Shown in pieces: positions 9,028-18,829 of a stretch of DNA of 37,538 nucleotides. This DNA is from Bacteroidota bacterium. GTDB taxonomy: Bacteria > Bacteroidota > Bacteroidia > Bacteroidales > P3. The stretch is taken from contig JAFNAR010000025.1 in NCBI GenBank assembly GCA_017860255.1, forward strand, positions 1 through 37,538, in the 5' to 3' direction. The first letter of the stretch is position 1. The number at the start of each line of letters is the position of its first letter. The position numbers and the translations under genes are program-made. The notes under the pieces were generated by a model. The model had not been told where the DNA came from. It searched no databases and was given only the letters and a program-made list of their open reading frames with translations.

Positions 9028-9396
9028 ATGATACAACAAGAATCAAGATTAATTGTTGCTGATAACAGTGGAGCCAAAAGTGTATTATGCATTAGAGTGC
9101 TTGGTGGAACAAAAAGAAGATATGCTTCTATTGGAGATAGAATAGTTGTTGCTATTAAGGATGCTATTCCTTCTGGTAATGTAAAAAAAGGTATAGTTTC
9201 TAAAGCTGTTGTAGTAAGAACAAAAAAAGAGGTAAGACGTCAAGATGGTTCTTATATTCGTTTTGATGACAATGCATGTGTTCTTTTAACTGCAAATGAT
9301 GAATTAAGAGGAACACGTATTTTTGGACCAGTTGCCAGAGAATTGCGCGAGAAACAATTTATGAAAATCGTTTCATTAGCTCCTGAAGTGTTATAA
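9028..9396 (+). CDS. rplN: 50S ribosomal protein L14 (uL14)
   Basis: A 122-residue protein forming intersubunit bridges. [27 protein letters not shown] and [28 protein letters not shown] are canonical. Length equals the family norm. Confidence 0.98.
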   Translation: MIQQESRLIVADNSGAKSVLCIRVLGGTKRRYASIGDRIVVAIKDAIPSGNVKKGIVSKAVVVRTKKEVRRQDGSYIRFDDNACVLLTANDELRGTRIFGPVARELREKQFMKIVSLAPEVL

Positions 9397-9415
9397 AAGC
9401 AAAATATTTATAGAT

Positions 9416-9733
9416 ATGAAATTGCATATTAAAAAAGGTGATAATGTAAAGGTAATTGCAGGAGACTCTAAAGGTAGTACAGGAAGAGTTCTTGTAGTAT
9501 ATCCTGAAAAATGCCGAGCAATAGTTGAAGGAGTAAACAAGGTTAAGAAACATTCTAAGCCAAGTTCAAAAAATACTCAAGGAGGAATTATTGAAAAAGA
9601 GGCATCAATCCATATTTCTAATTTAGCTGTTGTTGATTCTAAGGGAAATGCAACAAGAATTGGAAGAAGAATGGATGAAAAAGCTGATAAATTAGTTCGT
9701 TATTCAAAAAAATCAGGGGAGGTGATAAAATAA
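9416..9733 (+). CDS. rplX: 50S ribosomal protein L24 (uL24)
   Basis: A 105-residue assembly initiator with an N-terminal KOW motif ([27 protein letters not shown], about residues 6-32). [19 protein letters not shown] is also typical. Its last codons contain a strong Shine-Dalgarno-like sequence for rplE (9718-9726), and the stop codon is 1 nt from the rplE start. Confidence 0.96.
   Translation: MKLHIKKGDNVKVIAGDSKGSTGRVLVVYPEKCRAIVEGVNKVKKHSKPSSKNTQGGIIEKEASIHISNLAVVDSKGNATRIGRRMDEKADKLVRYSKKSGEVIK
9718..9726 (+). promoter_or_regulatory. Unusually strong ribosome binding site for rplE
   Basis: GGAGGTGAT ends 8 nt before the rplE ATG and is a 9-nt complement to the usual bacterial 16S 3' end. 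It is embedded in the last codons of rplX. Most neighbouring genes have only A-rich leaders, which is the rule in this phylum. Confidence 0.65.
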
Positions 9734-9734
9734 T

Positions 9735-10295
9735 ATGTCATATACACCAAGATTAAAGCAGAAATACAAAGATGAAGTAGTTTCTGCACTTACTAAAGAG
9801 TTTGATTACAAAACTGTAATGCAGGTTCCAAAGTTAATGAAAATTTCATTAAATCAAGGATTAGGAAAGACTGCAATAACAGATAAAAAAGTTATTGATC
9901 AAGGGATTGAAGAGATGACTAAAATCGCAGGTCAAAAAGCTGTCTCTACTAAATCCAAGAAAGATATTTCTAATTTTAAATTAAGAAAAGGAATGCCAAT
10001 TGGAGTAAGAGTTACTCTAAGAGGAGATAAGATGTACGAATTTTTAGATAGATTAATTTCAGCATCAATTCCACGTATTAGAGATTTTAGAGGAATCAGT
10101 GATAAAGGATTTGATGGAAGAGGTAATTATACATTTGGTATTACAGAACAAATCATATTTCCAGAAATTGATATTGATAAAATAAATCATATTCAGGGAA
10201 TGGATATTACTTTTGTAACATCAGCAAAAACCGACAAAGAAGCATTATCTTTATTAAAAGCTTTTGGCTTCCCATTTAAAAATCAAAACAGTTAA
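9735..10295 (+). CDS. rplE: 50S ribosomal protein L5 (uL5)
   Basis: A 186-residue protein that anchors 5S rRNA and contacts P-site t[32 protein letters not shown] at the start, and [34 protein letters not shown] (about residues 113-146), are diagnostic. It has the strongest Shine-Dalgarno match in the cluster, GGAGGTGAT with 8-nt spacing. Confidence 0.97.
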   Translation: MSYTPRLKQKYKDEVVSALTKEFDYKTVMQVPKLMKISLNQGLGKTAITDKKVIDQGIEEMTKIAGQKAVSTKSKKDISNFKLRKGMPIGVRVTLRGDKMYEFLDRLISASIPRIRDFRGISDKGFDGRGNYTFGITEQIIFPEIDIDKINHIQGMDITFVTSAKTDKEALSLLKAFGFPFKNQNS

Positions 10296-10303
10296 TTAAG
10301 AAA

Positions 10304-10573
10304 ATGGCAAAAGAATCAATCAAAGCAAGAGAGCGTAAAAGAGAAAAGATGGTTGCTAAATATGCTGCTAAAAGAGCTGCATTATTAGAAGCCGGAGATT
10401 ATGAAGGTTTACAAAAATTACCAAAAAATGCTTCTCCAGTAAGACTTCATAACAGATGTAAATTAACTGGACGTCCAAAAGGATATATGAGACAATTTGG
10501 AATTTCTCGCATCAATTTTAGAGAAATGGCTTTAGCAGGTTTAATCCCTGGAGTAAAGAAAGCAAGTTGGTAA
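10304..10573 (+). CDS. rpsN: 30S ribosomal protein S14 (uS14), zinc-free type
   Basis: An 89-residue long-form S14 in the 30S head. The C-terminal half [39 protein letters not shown] is diagnostic. Only one cysteine remains of the CxxC-CxxC set found in the short zinc-binding form, so this is the C-minus version. Its position after rplE is standard. Confidence 0.97.
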   Translation: MAKESIKARERKREKMVAKYAAKRAALLEAGDYEGLQKLPKNASPVRLHNRCKLTGRPKGYMRQFGISRINFREMALAGLIPGVKKASW

Positions 10574-10612
10574 TAAATAAATCAAAGTATAATATAAATA
10601 ATAATTATAGAG

Positions 10613-11011
10613 ATGTTAACAGATCCAATTGCAGATTATTTGACTCGCATAAGAAATGCAGCCTTAGCTAAGCACAAAGTTGTTGAAATTCCTGCTTCTA
10701 AGATGAAGAAAGAGATTACTAAAATCCTTTTTGATAAAGGTTATATATTAAACTATAAATTTGAAGACGATATATTTCCAAAACAAATTAAAATAGCTTT
10801 GAAATATCATCCTACAACTAAGGAATCAGCAATGTCTAAACTAACGAGAGTTAGTAGTCCAGGTTTAAGAAAATATGTTGGTGCAACAGAACTTCCACGT
10901 GTATTAAATGGTTTAGGGATTGCAATTATTTCAACTTCTAAGGGTTTAATGACAGATAAAGAAGCAAGAGCTTTAAATATTGGTGGTGAAGTAATCTGTT
11001 ATATTAGCTAA
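10613..11011 (+). CDS. rpsH: 30S ribosomal protein S8 (uS8)
   Basis: A 132-residue central-domain 16S-binding protein; in E. coli it is also the translational repressor of the spc operon, acting at the L5 start. [19 protein letters not shown] at the N-terminus and [26 protein letters not shown] at the C-terminus are diagnostic. The E. coli link makes the strong RBS at rplE (9718) a natural place to look for control. However, I could not recognise an S8-binding helix there. Confidence 0.97.
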   Translation: MLTDPIADYLTRIRNAALAKHKVVEIPASKMKKEITKILFDKGYILNYKFEDDIFPKQIKIALKYHPTTKESAMSKLTRVSSPGLRKYVGATELPRVLNGLGIAIISTSKGLMTDKEARALNIGGEVICYIS

Positions 11012-11022
11012 TTAAAAATTTA

Positions 11023-11028
11023 AAGGAG
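11023..11028 (+). promoter_or_regulatory. Strong ribosome binding site for rplF
   Basis: AAGGAG (within AAAGGAGAG) with an 8-nt spacer before the rplF ATG. Together with rplE this is one of only two clear Shine-Dalgarno sequences I see in the cluster. Confidence 0.6.
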
Positions 11029-11036
11029 AGATATAA

Positions 11037-11591
11037 ATGTCAAGAATAGGTAAATTACCGATAAGCCTTCCAAAGGGAGTTGAAATAACAGTTAATGATA
11101 ATAATATTATTACCGTAAAAGGATCCCTTGGGACATTAACTCAAAATGTAGATCCTTGTATCAAAATTAATGTTGAAGATAACACTTTAATCTTGGAAAG
11201 AGAATCAGATCAAAAAAGACATAAAGCAATGCATGGTCTTTACAGATCTTTGATATTCAACATGGTTAAAGGAGTTTCTGAAGGATTTAAAGTTGTACAA
11301 GAAGTTATAGGTGTTGGATATAAAGCACAAGCTAATGGTCAAGTTTTAGAGTTAGCTTTAGGATATTCGCATAATATATTTTTCGAATTACCTAAAGAAA
11401 TAAAAGTGGAAACAGTAACCGAAAAGGGGAAAAACCCGTTAATTATAATGACTAGTTATGATAAACAACTTTTAGGTCAAGTTGCTGCAAAGATTCGTTC
11501 ATTGCGTAAACCTGAACCATATAAAGGAAAAGGTATTCGCTTTCAAGGTGAAGCTGTTCGTAGAAAAGCTGGTAAGGCGGCTGCTAAGTAA
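11037..11591 (+). CDS. rplF: 50S ribosomal protein L6 (uL6)
   Basis: A 184-residue protein near the GTPase-associated region. MSRIGKLPISLPKGVEI opens the protein, and PEPYKGKGIRFQGEAVRRKAGKAAAK (about residues 159-184) is the classic C-terminal signature. Two tandem L6 folds fit the length. A clear AAGGAG precedes the start. Confidence 0.97.
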   Translation: MSRIGKLPISLPKGVEITVNDNNIITVKGSLGTLTQNVDPCIKINVEDNTLILERESDQKRHKAMHGLYRSLIFNMVKGVSEGFKVVQEVIGVGYKAQANGQVLELALGYSHNIFFELPKEIKVETVTEKGKNPLIIMTSYDKQLLGQVAAKIRSLRKPEPYKGKGIRFQGEAVRRKAGKAAAK

Positions 11592-11621
11592 TTTCAAAAA
11601 TAATAAAATCCGAAAATAGGG

Positions 11622-11975
11622 ATGGCAAATAATAAAGAAATAAGAAGAATCAAATTGAAAATGGGGATCCGTAAAAAAATTAGCGGAACACCAACAAGAC
11701 CTCGTTTGACAGTTTTTAGAAGCAATAAAGAAATTTACACTCAATTAATAGATGATATTAATGGAAAAACTTTAGCTTCTGCTTCATCAATTGAAAAAAC
11801 TTTTACTAAAGAAGGAACAAAAATTGAGATTGCACAATCTGTAGGTAAATTAATTGCTGAAAGAGCTATATCTGTGGGTATTGATTCTGTAGTATTTGAT
11901 AGAAATGGTTATTTATACCATGGAAGAATAAAATCATTAGCTGATTCAGCTCGCCAAAACGGCTTAAAATTCTAA
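11622..11975 (+). CDS. rplR: 50S ribosomal protein L18 (uL18)
   Basis: A 117-residue 5S rRNA-binding protein. [27 protein letters not shown] (about residues 18-44) and [28 protein letters not shown] at the end are diagnostic. It precedes rpsE by 6 nt. Confidence 0.97.
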   Translation: MANNKEIRRIKLKMGIRKKISGTPTRPRLTVFRSNKEIYTQLIDDINGKTLASASSIEKTFTKEGTKIEIAQSVGKLIAERAISVGIDSVVFDRNGYLYHGRIKSLADSARQNGLKF

Positions 11976-11981
11976 TATAGT

Positions 11982-12500
11982 ATGGCAGATTTAAATATAA
12001 AAAGAGTAAAATCAAGCGAAATTGAATTTAAAGATCGTCTTGTAAGTATTAATAGAGTTACAAAAGTAACCAAAGGAGGTAGAACATTTAGCTTTTCTGC
12101 AATTGTAGTTGTAGGAAATGAAAATGGTGTTGTTGGGTATGGATTAGGTAAAGCAAAAGAAGTTACTGCTGCTATTGCAAAAGGAGTTGATGATGCTAAG
12201 AAAAACCTTATTAAAGTACCTGTATTAAAAGGAACTCTTCCTCACGAACAAACTGGAAAATACAGTGGAGCACGAGTGTTTATTAAACCTGCTGCACCTG
12301 GAACTGGAGTTATTGCTGGAGGTGCAATGCGTGCAGTTTTGGAAAGTGTTGGAGTGAAAGACGTGTTGGCAAAATCTAAAGGTTCTTCAAATCCACATAG
12401 TGTTGTAAAAGCGACAATAAATGCATTAATCCAATTAAAGGATCCTTATACAATTGCGAAATTGAGAGGAATTGAAATGGATAGAGTTTTTAACGGTTAA
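11982..12500 (+). CDS. rpsE: 30S ribosomal protein S5 (uS5)
   Basis: A 172-residue protein at the mRNA entry channel with roles in accuracy. The N-terminal dsRBD-like part contains [21 protein letters not shown], followed by [19 protein letters not shown] (about residues 47-65). [34 protein letters not shown] lies in the C-terminal half. Length is normal. Confidence 0.97.
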   Translation: MADLNIKRVKSSEIEFKDRLVSINRVTKVTKGGRTFSFSAIVVVGNENGVVGYGLGKAKEVTAAIAKGVDDAKKNLIKVPVLKGTLPHEQTGKYSGARVFIKPAAPGTGVIAGGAMRAVLESVGVKDVLAKSKGSSNPHSVVKATINALIQLKDPYTIAKLRGIEMDRVFNG

Positions 12501-12515
12501 AAAAGTTGAAATAAA

Positions 12516-12692
12516 ATGAAAGTAAGAGTCACTCAAATAAAAAGTGGAATAGGAAGAACGCTTCGTCAAAAACAAACATTAGCTTCTTTAGGTTTGAAAA
12601 GAATTAATCAAACTAAAGAACATGAATTAACTCCTCAAATACAAGGAATGATTGACAAGGTTAATCATTTAGTTAAAGTAGAAGAAATTTAA
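12516..12692 (+). CDS. rpmD: 50S ribosomal protein L30 (uL30)
   Basis: A short gene of 58 codons between rpsE and rplO, starting [19 protein letters not shown] and ending [10 protein letters not shown]. The L30 core [20 protein letters not shown] with the following [16 protein letters not shown] segment is typical, as are the length (about 58-60 aa) and position. It starts 15 nt after the rpsE stop. The family is optional in some bacteria but present here. Confidence 0.95.
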   Translation: MKVRVTQIKSGIGRTLRQKQTLASLGLKRINQTKEHELTPQIQGMIDKVNHLVKVEEI

Positions 12693-12724
12693 TATATAAC
12701 AATTCTTTAAAAACGAATAAAATC

Positions 12725-13171
12725 ATGGATTTAAGTAATCTTAAACCTGCACAAGGTTCAGTAAAAACCCGTAAGAGAATAGGTAGAGGTCAAGGCTCAG
12801 GTAGAGGCGGTACATCAACACGTGGACATAAAGGAGCTAAATCAAGATCAGGCTACTCTCGTAAAATTGGTTTTGAAGGAGGACAGATGCCATTATACAG
12901 ACGTTTACCAAAATTTGGCTTTAAAAATATAAACAGAATTGAATTTTTAGCTATCAATTTAGATACATTAAATACTTTGGTAGAGGAAAAACAATTAACT
13001 GAAATTACTATTGATACATTAGTAAATAATGGACTTGTTACTTTAAAAGATAAAGTGAAAGTTTTAGGTAGAGGAGAATTAAACGTTAAAGTAAATGTTT
13101 CTGCTAATGCATTCTCAATGTCTGCTAAAAAAGCTATCGAAGAAAAAGGAGGCGTTGTAACAATAATCTAA
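12725..13171 (+). CDS. rplO: 50S ribosomal protein L15 (uL15)
   Basis: A 148-residue late-assembly protein. The Gly/Arg-rich N-terminus [28 protein letters not shown] (about residues 17-44) followed by [17 protein letters not shown] is diagnostic. It precedes secY by 8 nt, as in most spc operons. Confidence 0.97.
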   Translation: MDLSNLKPAQGSVKTRKRIGRGQGSGRGGTSTRGHKGAKSRSGYSRKIGFEGGQMPLYRRLPKFGFKNINRIEFLAINLDTLNTLVEEKQLTEITIDTLVNNGLVTLKDKVKVLGRGELNVKVNVSANAFSMSAKKAIEEKGGVVTII

Positions 13172-13179
13172 AAATAATA

Positions 13180-14529
13180 ATGAAAAGATTTATCAATACT
13201 TTAAAAAATATCTGGAATATAAAAGATCTTAGAACAAGAATTTTGTATACTTTAGGTTTAGTGCTAATTTATAGAATTGGATCTTTTGTTGTATTGCCAG
13301 GTATCAACCCAGCTGATTTATCTAATTTACAAGCTCAAACAAGAGATGGAGTTTTAGGACTATTAAATATGTTCTCAGGAGGTGCGTTTTCTAATGCTTC
13401 AATTTTTGCTTTAGGAATTATGCCGTACATTACTGCATCAATTGTGGTACAATTGTTGACTATGGTTGTTCCTTATTTTTCTAAAATGCAGAAAGAAGGT
13501 GAAAGTGGAAGAAATAAGATAAATCAAATAACTAGGTGGTTAACAGTAATAGTAACTCTTTTCCAAGCATTTGCATATCTTGCGAACTTAAGATATCAAC
13601 TACAAGGTGCAACCATATATAGTATTACAGGCAGTGATAGTTTAAATTTTGTAAATTGGACATTACCAATTGCAATAATGTTAACTTGTGGTACATTGTT
13701 TGTAATGTGGCTTGGTGAAAAAATTACAGATAAAGGAATTGGTAATGGTATATCATTATTGATTATGGTAGGTATAGTTGCAAGATTACCTTTTGCATTA
13801 TTTGCTGAATTTGCTTCAAGAATGGAAGAACAAGGAGGAGGATTAGTAATATTTTTTGTTGAGTTAGTTGTTCTATTAATTGTAATAATGTTATGTATTC
13901 TTTTAGTTCAAGGAACAAGACGAGTACCTGTTCAATATGCAAAAAGAATTGTTGGAAATAAACAATATGGTGGAGCTAGACAATATATACCTATTAAGGT
14001 AAATGCTGCTGGAGTAATGCCAATTATTTTTGCACAAGCTATTATGTTTATTCCTGTAACTTTATTTGGATTCTCAAAGTCAGAAAGTATGCAAGGAGTA
14101 AAAGCTGCACTTTCAGACTTTAATGGTTTTTGGTATAATTTGATATTTGCCATCATTATAATAGCTTTTACATATTTCTATACAGCTATAGCTATAAATC
14201 CAAAGCAAATGTCTGATGACATGAAAAAGAATGGAGGATTTATACCAGGAGTAAAACCAGGAAGAAGAACAGAAGAATTTTTTGATAATGTTTTATCTAA
14301 AATAACTTTACCAGGTTCAATTTTCCTTGCTTTAGTTGCTATATTGCCAGCTTTTGTGAGTTTATTTGGAGTAAATTCTCAGTTCTCACATTTTTATGGA
14401 GGTACATCTTTATTGATTTTAGTTGGGGTAGTTTTAGATACTCTACAACAAATAGAAAGTCATTTATTGATGAGACATTATGATGGTTTAACAAAATCAG
14501 GAAGAATTAAAGGTAGATCTCAAATGTAG
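13180..14529 (+). CDS. secY: Preprotein translocase channel SecY
   Basis: A 449-residue inner-membrane protein forming the Sec channel with SecE and SecG. About ten hydrophobic segments are visible from residue 18 onward. Conserved landmarks are the plug region after TM1 (FSGGAFSNASIFALGIMPYITASI, about residues 65-88), GEKITDKGIGNGISLLI (about 179-195), and the cytoplasmic loop VPVQYAKRIVGNKQYGGARQYIPIKVN (about 248-274). It supplies the export route needed by the signal-peptide proteins in this window, including the giant T9SS cargo. It lies directly after rplO, with map 24 nt downstream. There is no adk gene between them. Confidence 0.97.
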   Translation: MKRFINTLKNIWNIKDLRTRILYTLGLVLIYRIGSFVVLPGINPADLSNLQAQTRDGVLGLLNMFSGGAFSNASIFALGIMPYITASIVVQLLTMVVPYFSKMQKEGESGRNKINQITRWLTVIVTLFQAFAYLANLRYQLQGATIYSITGSDSLNFVNWTLPIAIMLTCGTLFVMWLGEKITDKGIGNGISLLIMVGIVARLPFALFAEFASRMEEQGGGLVIFFVELVVLLIVIMLCILLVQGTRRVPVQYAKRIVGNKQYGGARQYIPIKVNAAGVMPIIFAQAIMFIPVTLFGFSKSESMQGVKAALSDFNGFWYNLIFAIIIIAFTYFYTAIAINPKQMSDDMKKNGGFIPGVKPGRRTEEFFDNVLSKITLPGSIFLALVAILPAFVSLFGVNSQFSHFYGGTSLLILVGVVLDTLQQIESHLLMRHYDGLTKSGRIKGRSQM

Positions 14530-14553
14530 TTCATTGTTCTTTGAAAGTATATA

Positions 14554-15348
14554 ATGATAAATTTAAGAACACATAGTGAGATTGAAAGTTTAAGAAAGAG
14601 CGCTTTATTGGTTGGAAGTACTTTAGCAGAAGTAGCTAAAAAAATAAAACCTGGAGTAACAACAGCTCATCTTGACAAAATTGCGGAAGAGTTTATTAGA
14701 GATAATAATGCAATTCCAGTTTTCAAAGGTTATTATGGATATCCAGCATCTTTATGTATATCAATCAATGAAGTTGTAGTACATGGAATACCAGGTAATA
14801 GAGAAATAAAGGAAGGAGATATTGTATCTATTGATTGTGGAACTGAATTAAATGGTTGGGTTGGAGATTCTGCTTATACCTTTGCACTCAATGGAGTTAG
14901 TGAAGAAGCACAGAAACTAATGAAAGTTACTAAGGAATCTTTGTTGATTGGAATTGAACAATGTATTTTAGGTAATAGATTAGGAGATTTAAGTTATGCA
15001 ATTCAATCATATTGTGAAAAACATGGATATGGTGTAGTAAGGGAATTATGTGGTCATGGAGTTGGAAGAAAGATGCATGAAAAACCTGAAGTTCCAAATT
15101 ATGGAAAAGCAGGAAATGGAGTTAAGTTTAAAGATGGTATGATTATTGCAATTGAACCAATGATTACTATGGGAGATAGAGCAGTTGTTTTTGAAAGAGA
15201 TGGATGGACTTGTAGAACTAAAGATTTTTCTTATGCAGCACATTACGAACATGATGTTGCAATTACTAAAGATGGCCCCCAAATTTTATCAAGTTTCGAA
15301 GAAATAGAAAATACAATAAAACAAAATAATAACTTAGTATTAGTTTAA
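14554..15348 (+). CDS. map: Type I methionine aminopeptidase
   Basis: A 264-residue cytosolic metalloprotease that removes initiator Met from nascent chains. The five metal ligands are visible: D94 ([11 protein letters not shown]), D105 (WVGDSAYTF), H168 ([11 protein letters not shown]), E201 (IAIEPM) and E232 (YEHDVAIT). H77 in VVVHGIP is the conserved substrate-side histidine. Without an N-terminal zinc or SH3-binding extension it is the short bacterial type Ia form. It is placed between secY and infA, with 1 nt before infA. Confidence 0.96.
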   Translation: MINLRTHSEIESLRKSALLVGSTLAEVAKKIKPGVTTAHLDKIAEEFIRDNNAIPVFKGYYGYPASLCISINEVVVHGIPGNREIKEGDIVSIDCGTELNGWVGDSAYTFALNGVSEEAQKLMKVTKESLLIGIEQCILGNRLGDLSYAIQSYCEKHGYGVVRELCGHGVGRKMHEKPEVPNYGKAGNGVKFKDGMIIAIEPMITMGDRAVVFERDGWTCRTKDFSYAAHYEHDVAITKDGPQILSSFEEIENTIKQNNNLVLV

Positions 15349-15349
15349 T

Positions 15350-15568
15350 ATGGCAAAACAAGCATCAATACAATTAGATGGTATTGTAATAGAATCTCTC
15401 GGAAATGCAATGTTTAAGGTAGAGTTGGAAAATGGACACGTTATCATTGCTCATATTTCTGGTAAGATGAGAATGCACTATATTAAAATTTTACCAGGTG
15501 ATAAAGTACAAGTTGAAATGTCTCCTTATGATTTAACAAAAGGGAGAATATCATATAGACATAAATAA
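15350..15568 (+). CDS. infA: Translation initiation factor IF-1
   Basis: A 72-residue OB-fold factor that occupies the A site during initiation. [76 protein letters not shown] features are all present: [26 protein letters not shown] and the C-terminal DLTKGRI-YR. Only 1 nt separates it from map. Confidence 0.97.
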   Translation: MAKQASIQLDGIVIESLGNAMFKVELENGHVIIAHISGKMRMHYIKILPGDKVQVEMSPYDLTKGRISYRHK

Positions 15569-15602
15569 TAAATATTAATATAAAATAAACATTTTACCGA
15601 CC

Positions 15603-15719
15603 ATGAAAGTCAGAACATCAGTAAAGAAAAGATCACCGGAGTGTATTATTGTACGCAGAAAGGGAGTGGTTTATGTTATTAACAAAAAGAATCCTAAGTA
15701 TAAACAAAGACAAGGATAA
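15603..15719 (+). CDS. rpmJ: 50S ribosomal protein L36 (bL36), zinc-free type
   Basis: A 38-codon gene starting [20 protein letters not shown] and ending [10 protein letters not shown]36 normally binds zinc through three Cys and one His. Here only one Cys (C14) remains and the His position is Tyr, so this is a C-minus form. Its location between infA and rpsM is the standard one. Confidence 0.95.
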   Translation: MKVRTSVKKRSPECIIVRRKGVVYVINKKNPKYKQRQG

Positions 15720-15745
15720 TTAATAATTTAACAATATATAAATTT

Positions 15746-16123
15746 ATGGCAAGAATTGCAGGTATCGACTTACCAAAAAATAAAAGAGGAGTTATAGGCT
15801 TAACATATATTTATGGAATAGGCAGAAGTACTGCTTCTCAAATTTTATCAAAAGCTGGAATTAGTGAAGACAAAAAGGTAAGTGAATGGACCGATGATGA
15901 ACAAAACGCTATTCGTAATATCATTAATGATGAAATTAAAGTAGAAGGTGCATTGCGTTCGGAAGTTCAAATGAACATTAAACGTTTGATGGATATTGGA
16001 TGCTATCGTGGTATTCGTCATCGTATTGGTTTACCTCTTCGTGGACAGAGTACAAAAAATAATGCTCGTACTCGTAAGGGTAGAAAGAAAACTGTTGCAA
16101 ACAAAAAGAAAGCAACTAAATAA
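15746..16123 (+). CDS. rpsM: 30S ribosomal protein S13 (uS13)
   Basis: A 125-residue 30S-head protein contacting P-site tRNA and L5. [25 protein letters not shown] at the N-terminus and [28 protein letters not shown] (about residues 91-118) are diagnostic. It opens the alpha part of the cluster. A 92-nt gap with a hairpin separates it from rpsK. Confidence 0.97.
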   Translation: MARIAGIDLPKNKRGVIGLTYIYGIGRSTASQILSKAGISEDKKVSEWTDDEQNAIRNIINDEIKVEGALRSEVQMNIKRLMDIGCYRGIRHRIGLPLRGQSTKNNARTRKGRKKTVANKKKATK

Positions 16124-16138
16124 GAATTAATTACTCAG

Positions 16139-16177
16139 CAGATGTGGATTATCTTTAAAATTTTTTTGGAGCATCTG
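16139..16177 (+). promoter_or_regulatory. Hairpin in the rpsM-rpsK spacer
   Basis: CAGATG (16139-16144) pairs with CATCTG (16172-16177) around a 27-nt A/T-rich loop. It is the second-longest intercistronic gap in the cluster, and the stem is the only structure in it. No terminator-like T run follows the stem, so transcription should continue into rpsK. Processing or translational control are possible, both unproven. Confidence 0.3.
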
Positions 16178-16215
16178 TATTTATAAAATAATAAAAAGGA
16201 AATAAAAAGAACATT

Positions 16216-16605
16216 ATGGCAAAAAGTTCTAAACCAACAAAAAAAAGAGTAGTAAAAGTTGAGCCACAAGGAAAAGCGTTCATTTTTGCATCGTTTAATA
16301 ATTGTATAGTTTCTCTAACAAATAATGCAGGGCAAGTTATTTCATGGTCCTCTGCAGGTAAAATGGGATTTAGAGGATCAAAGAAAAACACTCCATATGC
16401 ATCACAAATGGCAGCTGAAGATTGTGCAAAAGCAGCATTTGATTATGGCTTAAGAAAGGTAAAAGTGTTTGTTAAAGGACCTGGTGCAGGACGTGAATCT
16501 GCTATTAGAGCAATTAACACATGTGGAATTGAAGTTTTGGAAATTACTGATGTAACTCCTGTTCCACACAATGGATGTCGTCCTCCTAAAAGAAGACGTG
16601 TATAA
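16216..16605 (+). CDS. rpsK: 30S ribosomal protein S11 (uS11)
   Basis: A 129-residue platform protein. [40 protein letters not shown] (about residues 25-65) and [17 protein letters not shown] followed by [20 protein letters not shown] are diagnostic. The C-terminal [13 protein letters not shown] is the near-universal ending. A rare AAAAAGGAAA run lies about 20 nt upstream, too far to be a typical RBS. Confidence 0.97.
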   Translation: MAKSSKPTKKRVVKVEPQGKAFIFASFNNCIVSLTNNAGQVISWSSAGKMGFRGSKKNTPYASQMAAEDCAKAAFDYGLRKVKVFVKGPGAGRESAIRAINTCGIEVLEITDVTPVPHNGCRPPKRRRV

Positions 16606-16637
16606 TAATTTTTAATTGATTTAAAGAAGAAACAGAT

Positions 16638-17243
16638 ATGGCAAGATATATAGGTCCAAAAACAAAGATAGCAAGAAAATTTAGAGAACCAATTTTTGGT
16701 TTTGATAAAACCCTTGATAAAAAGAATTATCGTCCAGGACAACATGGACAAAGCAAACGTAGAGCAAAACAATCAGAATACGGAATACAGTTAAATGAAA
16801 AACAAAAAGCTAAATATACTTATGGTATCTTAGAAAGACAATTCCGTAATATTTTCGATAAAGCATCTCGTAAGGGAGGAATTACAGGGGTTGTATTATT
16901 ACAATTAATAGAATCTCGTTTAGACAATGTTGTTTATCGTTTTGGAATTGCTAAAACTAGAGATCAAGCACGTCAATTAGTTTCACATCGTCATATTTTA
17001 GTTAATGGAGAATTAGTTAATATTCCTTCATATATGCTAAAACCAGGTGATGTTGTTAGTGTTCGTGAACGTTCAAAATCACTTCAAATAGTTACAGATT
17101 CATTAGAAGGAACAGTTAATCGTTATTCATGGTTAGACTTTGATCGTTCTCAAATGAGTGGTAAATTTATGAATTATCCTGAACGTTCTGATATTCCTGA
17201 AAATATCAATGAACAATTAATTGTTGAATTATACTCTAAGTAA
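16638..17243 (+). CDS. rpsD: 30S ribosomal protein S4 (uS4), zinc-free type
   Basis: A 201-residue assembly initiator of the 30S subunit and, in E. coli, repressor of the alpha operon. [34 protein letters not shown] (about residues 35-68) and the S4 RNA-binding domain ([33 protein letters not shown], about residues 92-124) are diagnostic. The N-terminus lacks the cysteine cluster of zinc-binding S4. rpoA follows after 22 nt. Confidence 0.97.
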   Translation: MARYIGPKTKIARKFREPIFGFDKTLDKKNYRPGQHGQSKRRAKQSEYGIQLNEKQKAKYTYGILERQFRNIFDKASRKGGITGVVLLQLIESRLDNVVYRFGIAKTRDQARQLVSHRHILVNGELVNIPSYMLKPGDVVSVRERSKSLQIVTDSLEGTVNRYSWLDFDRSQMSGKFMNYPERSDIPENINEQLIVELYSK

Positions 17244-17265
17244 TAGATCATTAAATATTATAGAA

Positions 17266-18258
17266 ATGGCAATATTAGCTTTTCAGCAACCTGACAAGGT
17301 TATAATGTTAGAGTCGGATGATTTTCACGGAAAATTTGAATTTCGTCCACTTGAACCAGGCTATGGAATGACAATTGGAAACTCTTTGAGAAGAATTTTG
17401 TTATCCTCCTTAGAAGGTTTTGCAATTACTACCATTCGTATAGAAGGGGTTGAGCATGAATTTGCAACAATTCCAGGAGTAATTGAAGACATGACAGAAA
17501 TTATCCTAAACCTTAAACAACTTCGTTTCAAACGTCAAATTGAAGAAGAAGAAAGTGAAGTAATTAACTTTACAATCACTGGAAAGAATGTGTTTAAGGC
17601 AGGTGATATTAATAAACATTTGAATAATTTTCAAGTAATAAACACTGATATTGAAATTTGTCAAATGGAACCAAATGTTGTTTTAAACATTACTTTAAAA
17701 ATTGAAAAAGGAAGAGGTTATATTCCTTCTGAGGAAAATATCAATCCTAATGATATAATAAATACAATAGCAATAGATTCAATTCACACTCCAATTAAGA
17801 ATGTAAAGTATGAAGTTGAGAACTATCGTGTTGAACAAAAAACAGACTATGAAAAATTAGTTTTGGAAATAACAACAGATGGCTCAATAACTCCAAAGGA
17901 TGCACTTACTGAAGCAGCGTCTATATTGATTCAACACTTTATGCTATTCTCTGATGAAAAAATATCACTTCAAGCTGAAGCTAAACCACTAACAGAAGAA
18001 TTTGATGAAACAACACTTCACGTACGTCAAGTGTTAAAATCAAAATTAACAGATCTAGATTTATCAGTTAGAGCTCTAAATTGTTTAAAATCTGCAGAAG
18101 TAGAAACTTTAGGAGATTTAGTATCATTCAATAAAGCAGATTTATTAAAATTCCGTAATTTTGGAAGGAAATCACTTACAGAATTAGAAAACCTTGTAAA
18201 ATCCAAAGGACTTGAATTTGGAATGAATATTGCGAAATATAAATTAGAAAAAGAATAA
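17266..18258 (+). CDS. rpoA: RNA polymerase alpha subunit
   Basis: A 330-residue core RNA polymerase subunit that nucleates assembly and whose C-terminal domain contacts UP elements and regulators. The alpha-NTD includes [34 protein letters not shown] (about residues 28-61). The alpha-CTD (about 260-330) has [23 protein letters not shown] and [19 protein letters not shown]. The ATG at 17266 was chosen because it begins the family N-terminus [12 protein letters not shown]. An upstream in-frame TTG at 17221 would add 15 residues overlapping the rpsD end and looks spurious. Confidence 0.97.
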   Translation: MAILAFQQPDKVIMLESDDFHGKFEFRPLEPGYGMTIGNSLRRILLSSLEGFAITTIRIEGVEHEFATIPGVIEDMTEIILNLKQLRFKRQIEEEESEVINFTITGKNVFKAGDINKHLNNFQVINTDIEICQMEPNVVLNITLKIEKGRGYIPSEENINPNDIINTIAIDSIHTPIKNVKYEVENYRVEQKTDYEKLVLEITTDGSITPKDALTEAASILIQHFMLFSDEKISLQAEAKPLTEEFDETTLHVRQVLKSKLTDLDLSVRALNCLKSAEVETLGDLVSFNKADLLKFRNFGRKSLTELENLVKSKGLEFGMNIAKYKLEKE

Positions 18259-18263
18259 GAGAA

Positions 18264-18803
18264 ATGAGACACGGTTGCAAAGTAAATAAATTATCAAGAA
18301 CGCATGCACACAGAGTTGCTATGCTATCAAATATGGCTTCATCATTAATTTTACATAAAAGAATTGAAACCACATTAGCTAAAGCAAGAGCTTTAAGAGG
18401 ATATGTTGAGCCTCTAATCACAAAATCTAAAACAGACTCAACTCACCAAAGACGTATAGTATTTAGTTATCTACAAAACAAAGAAGCTGTAACTGAACTT
18501 TTCAGAGAAGTATCTGGAAAAGTTGCAACAAGAAATGGAGGATATACAAGAATACTAAAAGTAGGACGTCGTTTAGGAGATGGAGCTGAAATGGTTATGA
18601 TGGAATTAGTAGATTATAATGAAAATCTATTAAAAGAAGCAAAAACAGAAAAAGCAAAAACAACTCGTAGAGGTAGAGTTAAAAAGTCTGAAACTGTTGA
18701 AACTGCAAATCAACAAGCAAAAGTTGAAGAACCTGCAGTAGCACAAGTTCAAGAAGAAGTAAAGGTTGAAGAAACACCAGCTTCTGAAGAAAAGGCAGAA
18801 TAA
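18264..18803 (+). CDS. rplQ: 50S ribosomal protein L17 (bL17) with long acidic/basic tail
   Basis: A 179-residue tunnel-exit protein and last gene of the cluster. The core (residues 1-120) has [29 protein letters not shown] and [20 protein letters not shown]. After about residue 125 a low-complexity tail rich in Lys, Glu, Ala and Val follows, including RRGRVKKSE and [14 protein letters not shown]-terminal extensions on L17 are common in Bacteroidota and are probably disordered. It starts 5 nt after rpoA and is followed by the terminator at 18830. Confidence 0.96.
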   Translation: MRHGCKVNKLSRTHAHRVAMLSNMASSLILHKRIETTLAKARALRGYVEPLITKSKTDSTHQRRIVFSYLQNKEAVTELFREVSGKVATRNGGYTRILKVGRRLGDGAEMVMMELVDYNENLLKEAKTEKAKTTRRGRVKKSETVETANQQAKVEEPAVAQVQEEVKVEETPASEEKAE

Positions 18804-18829
18804 TAATTACTTTTTAAGTATATATTAAT

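Noticed and set aside
17221..17265. Upstream TTG start adding 15 residues to RpoA
   Set aside because: It overlaps the end of rpsD and is not part of the alpha-subunit family. The ATG at 17266 begins the conserved N-terminus.
719..18803. A horizontally acquired gene or insertion inside the ribosomal cluster
   Set aside because: Every gene is a standard member in standard order. The absence of tuf after fusA and of adk after secY is ordinary variation.
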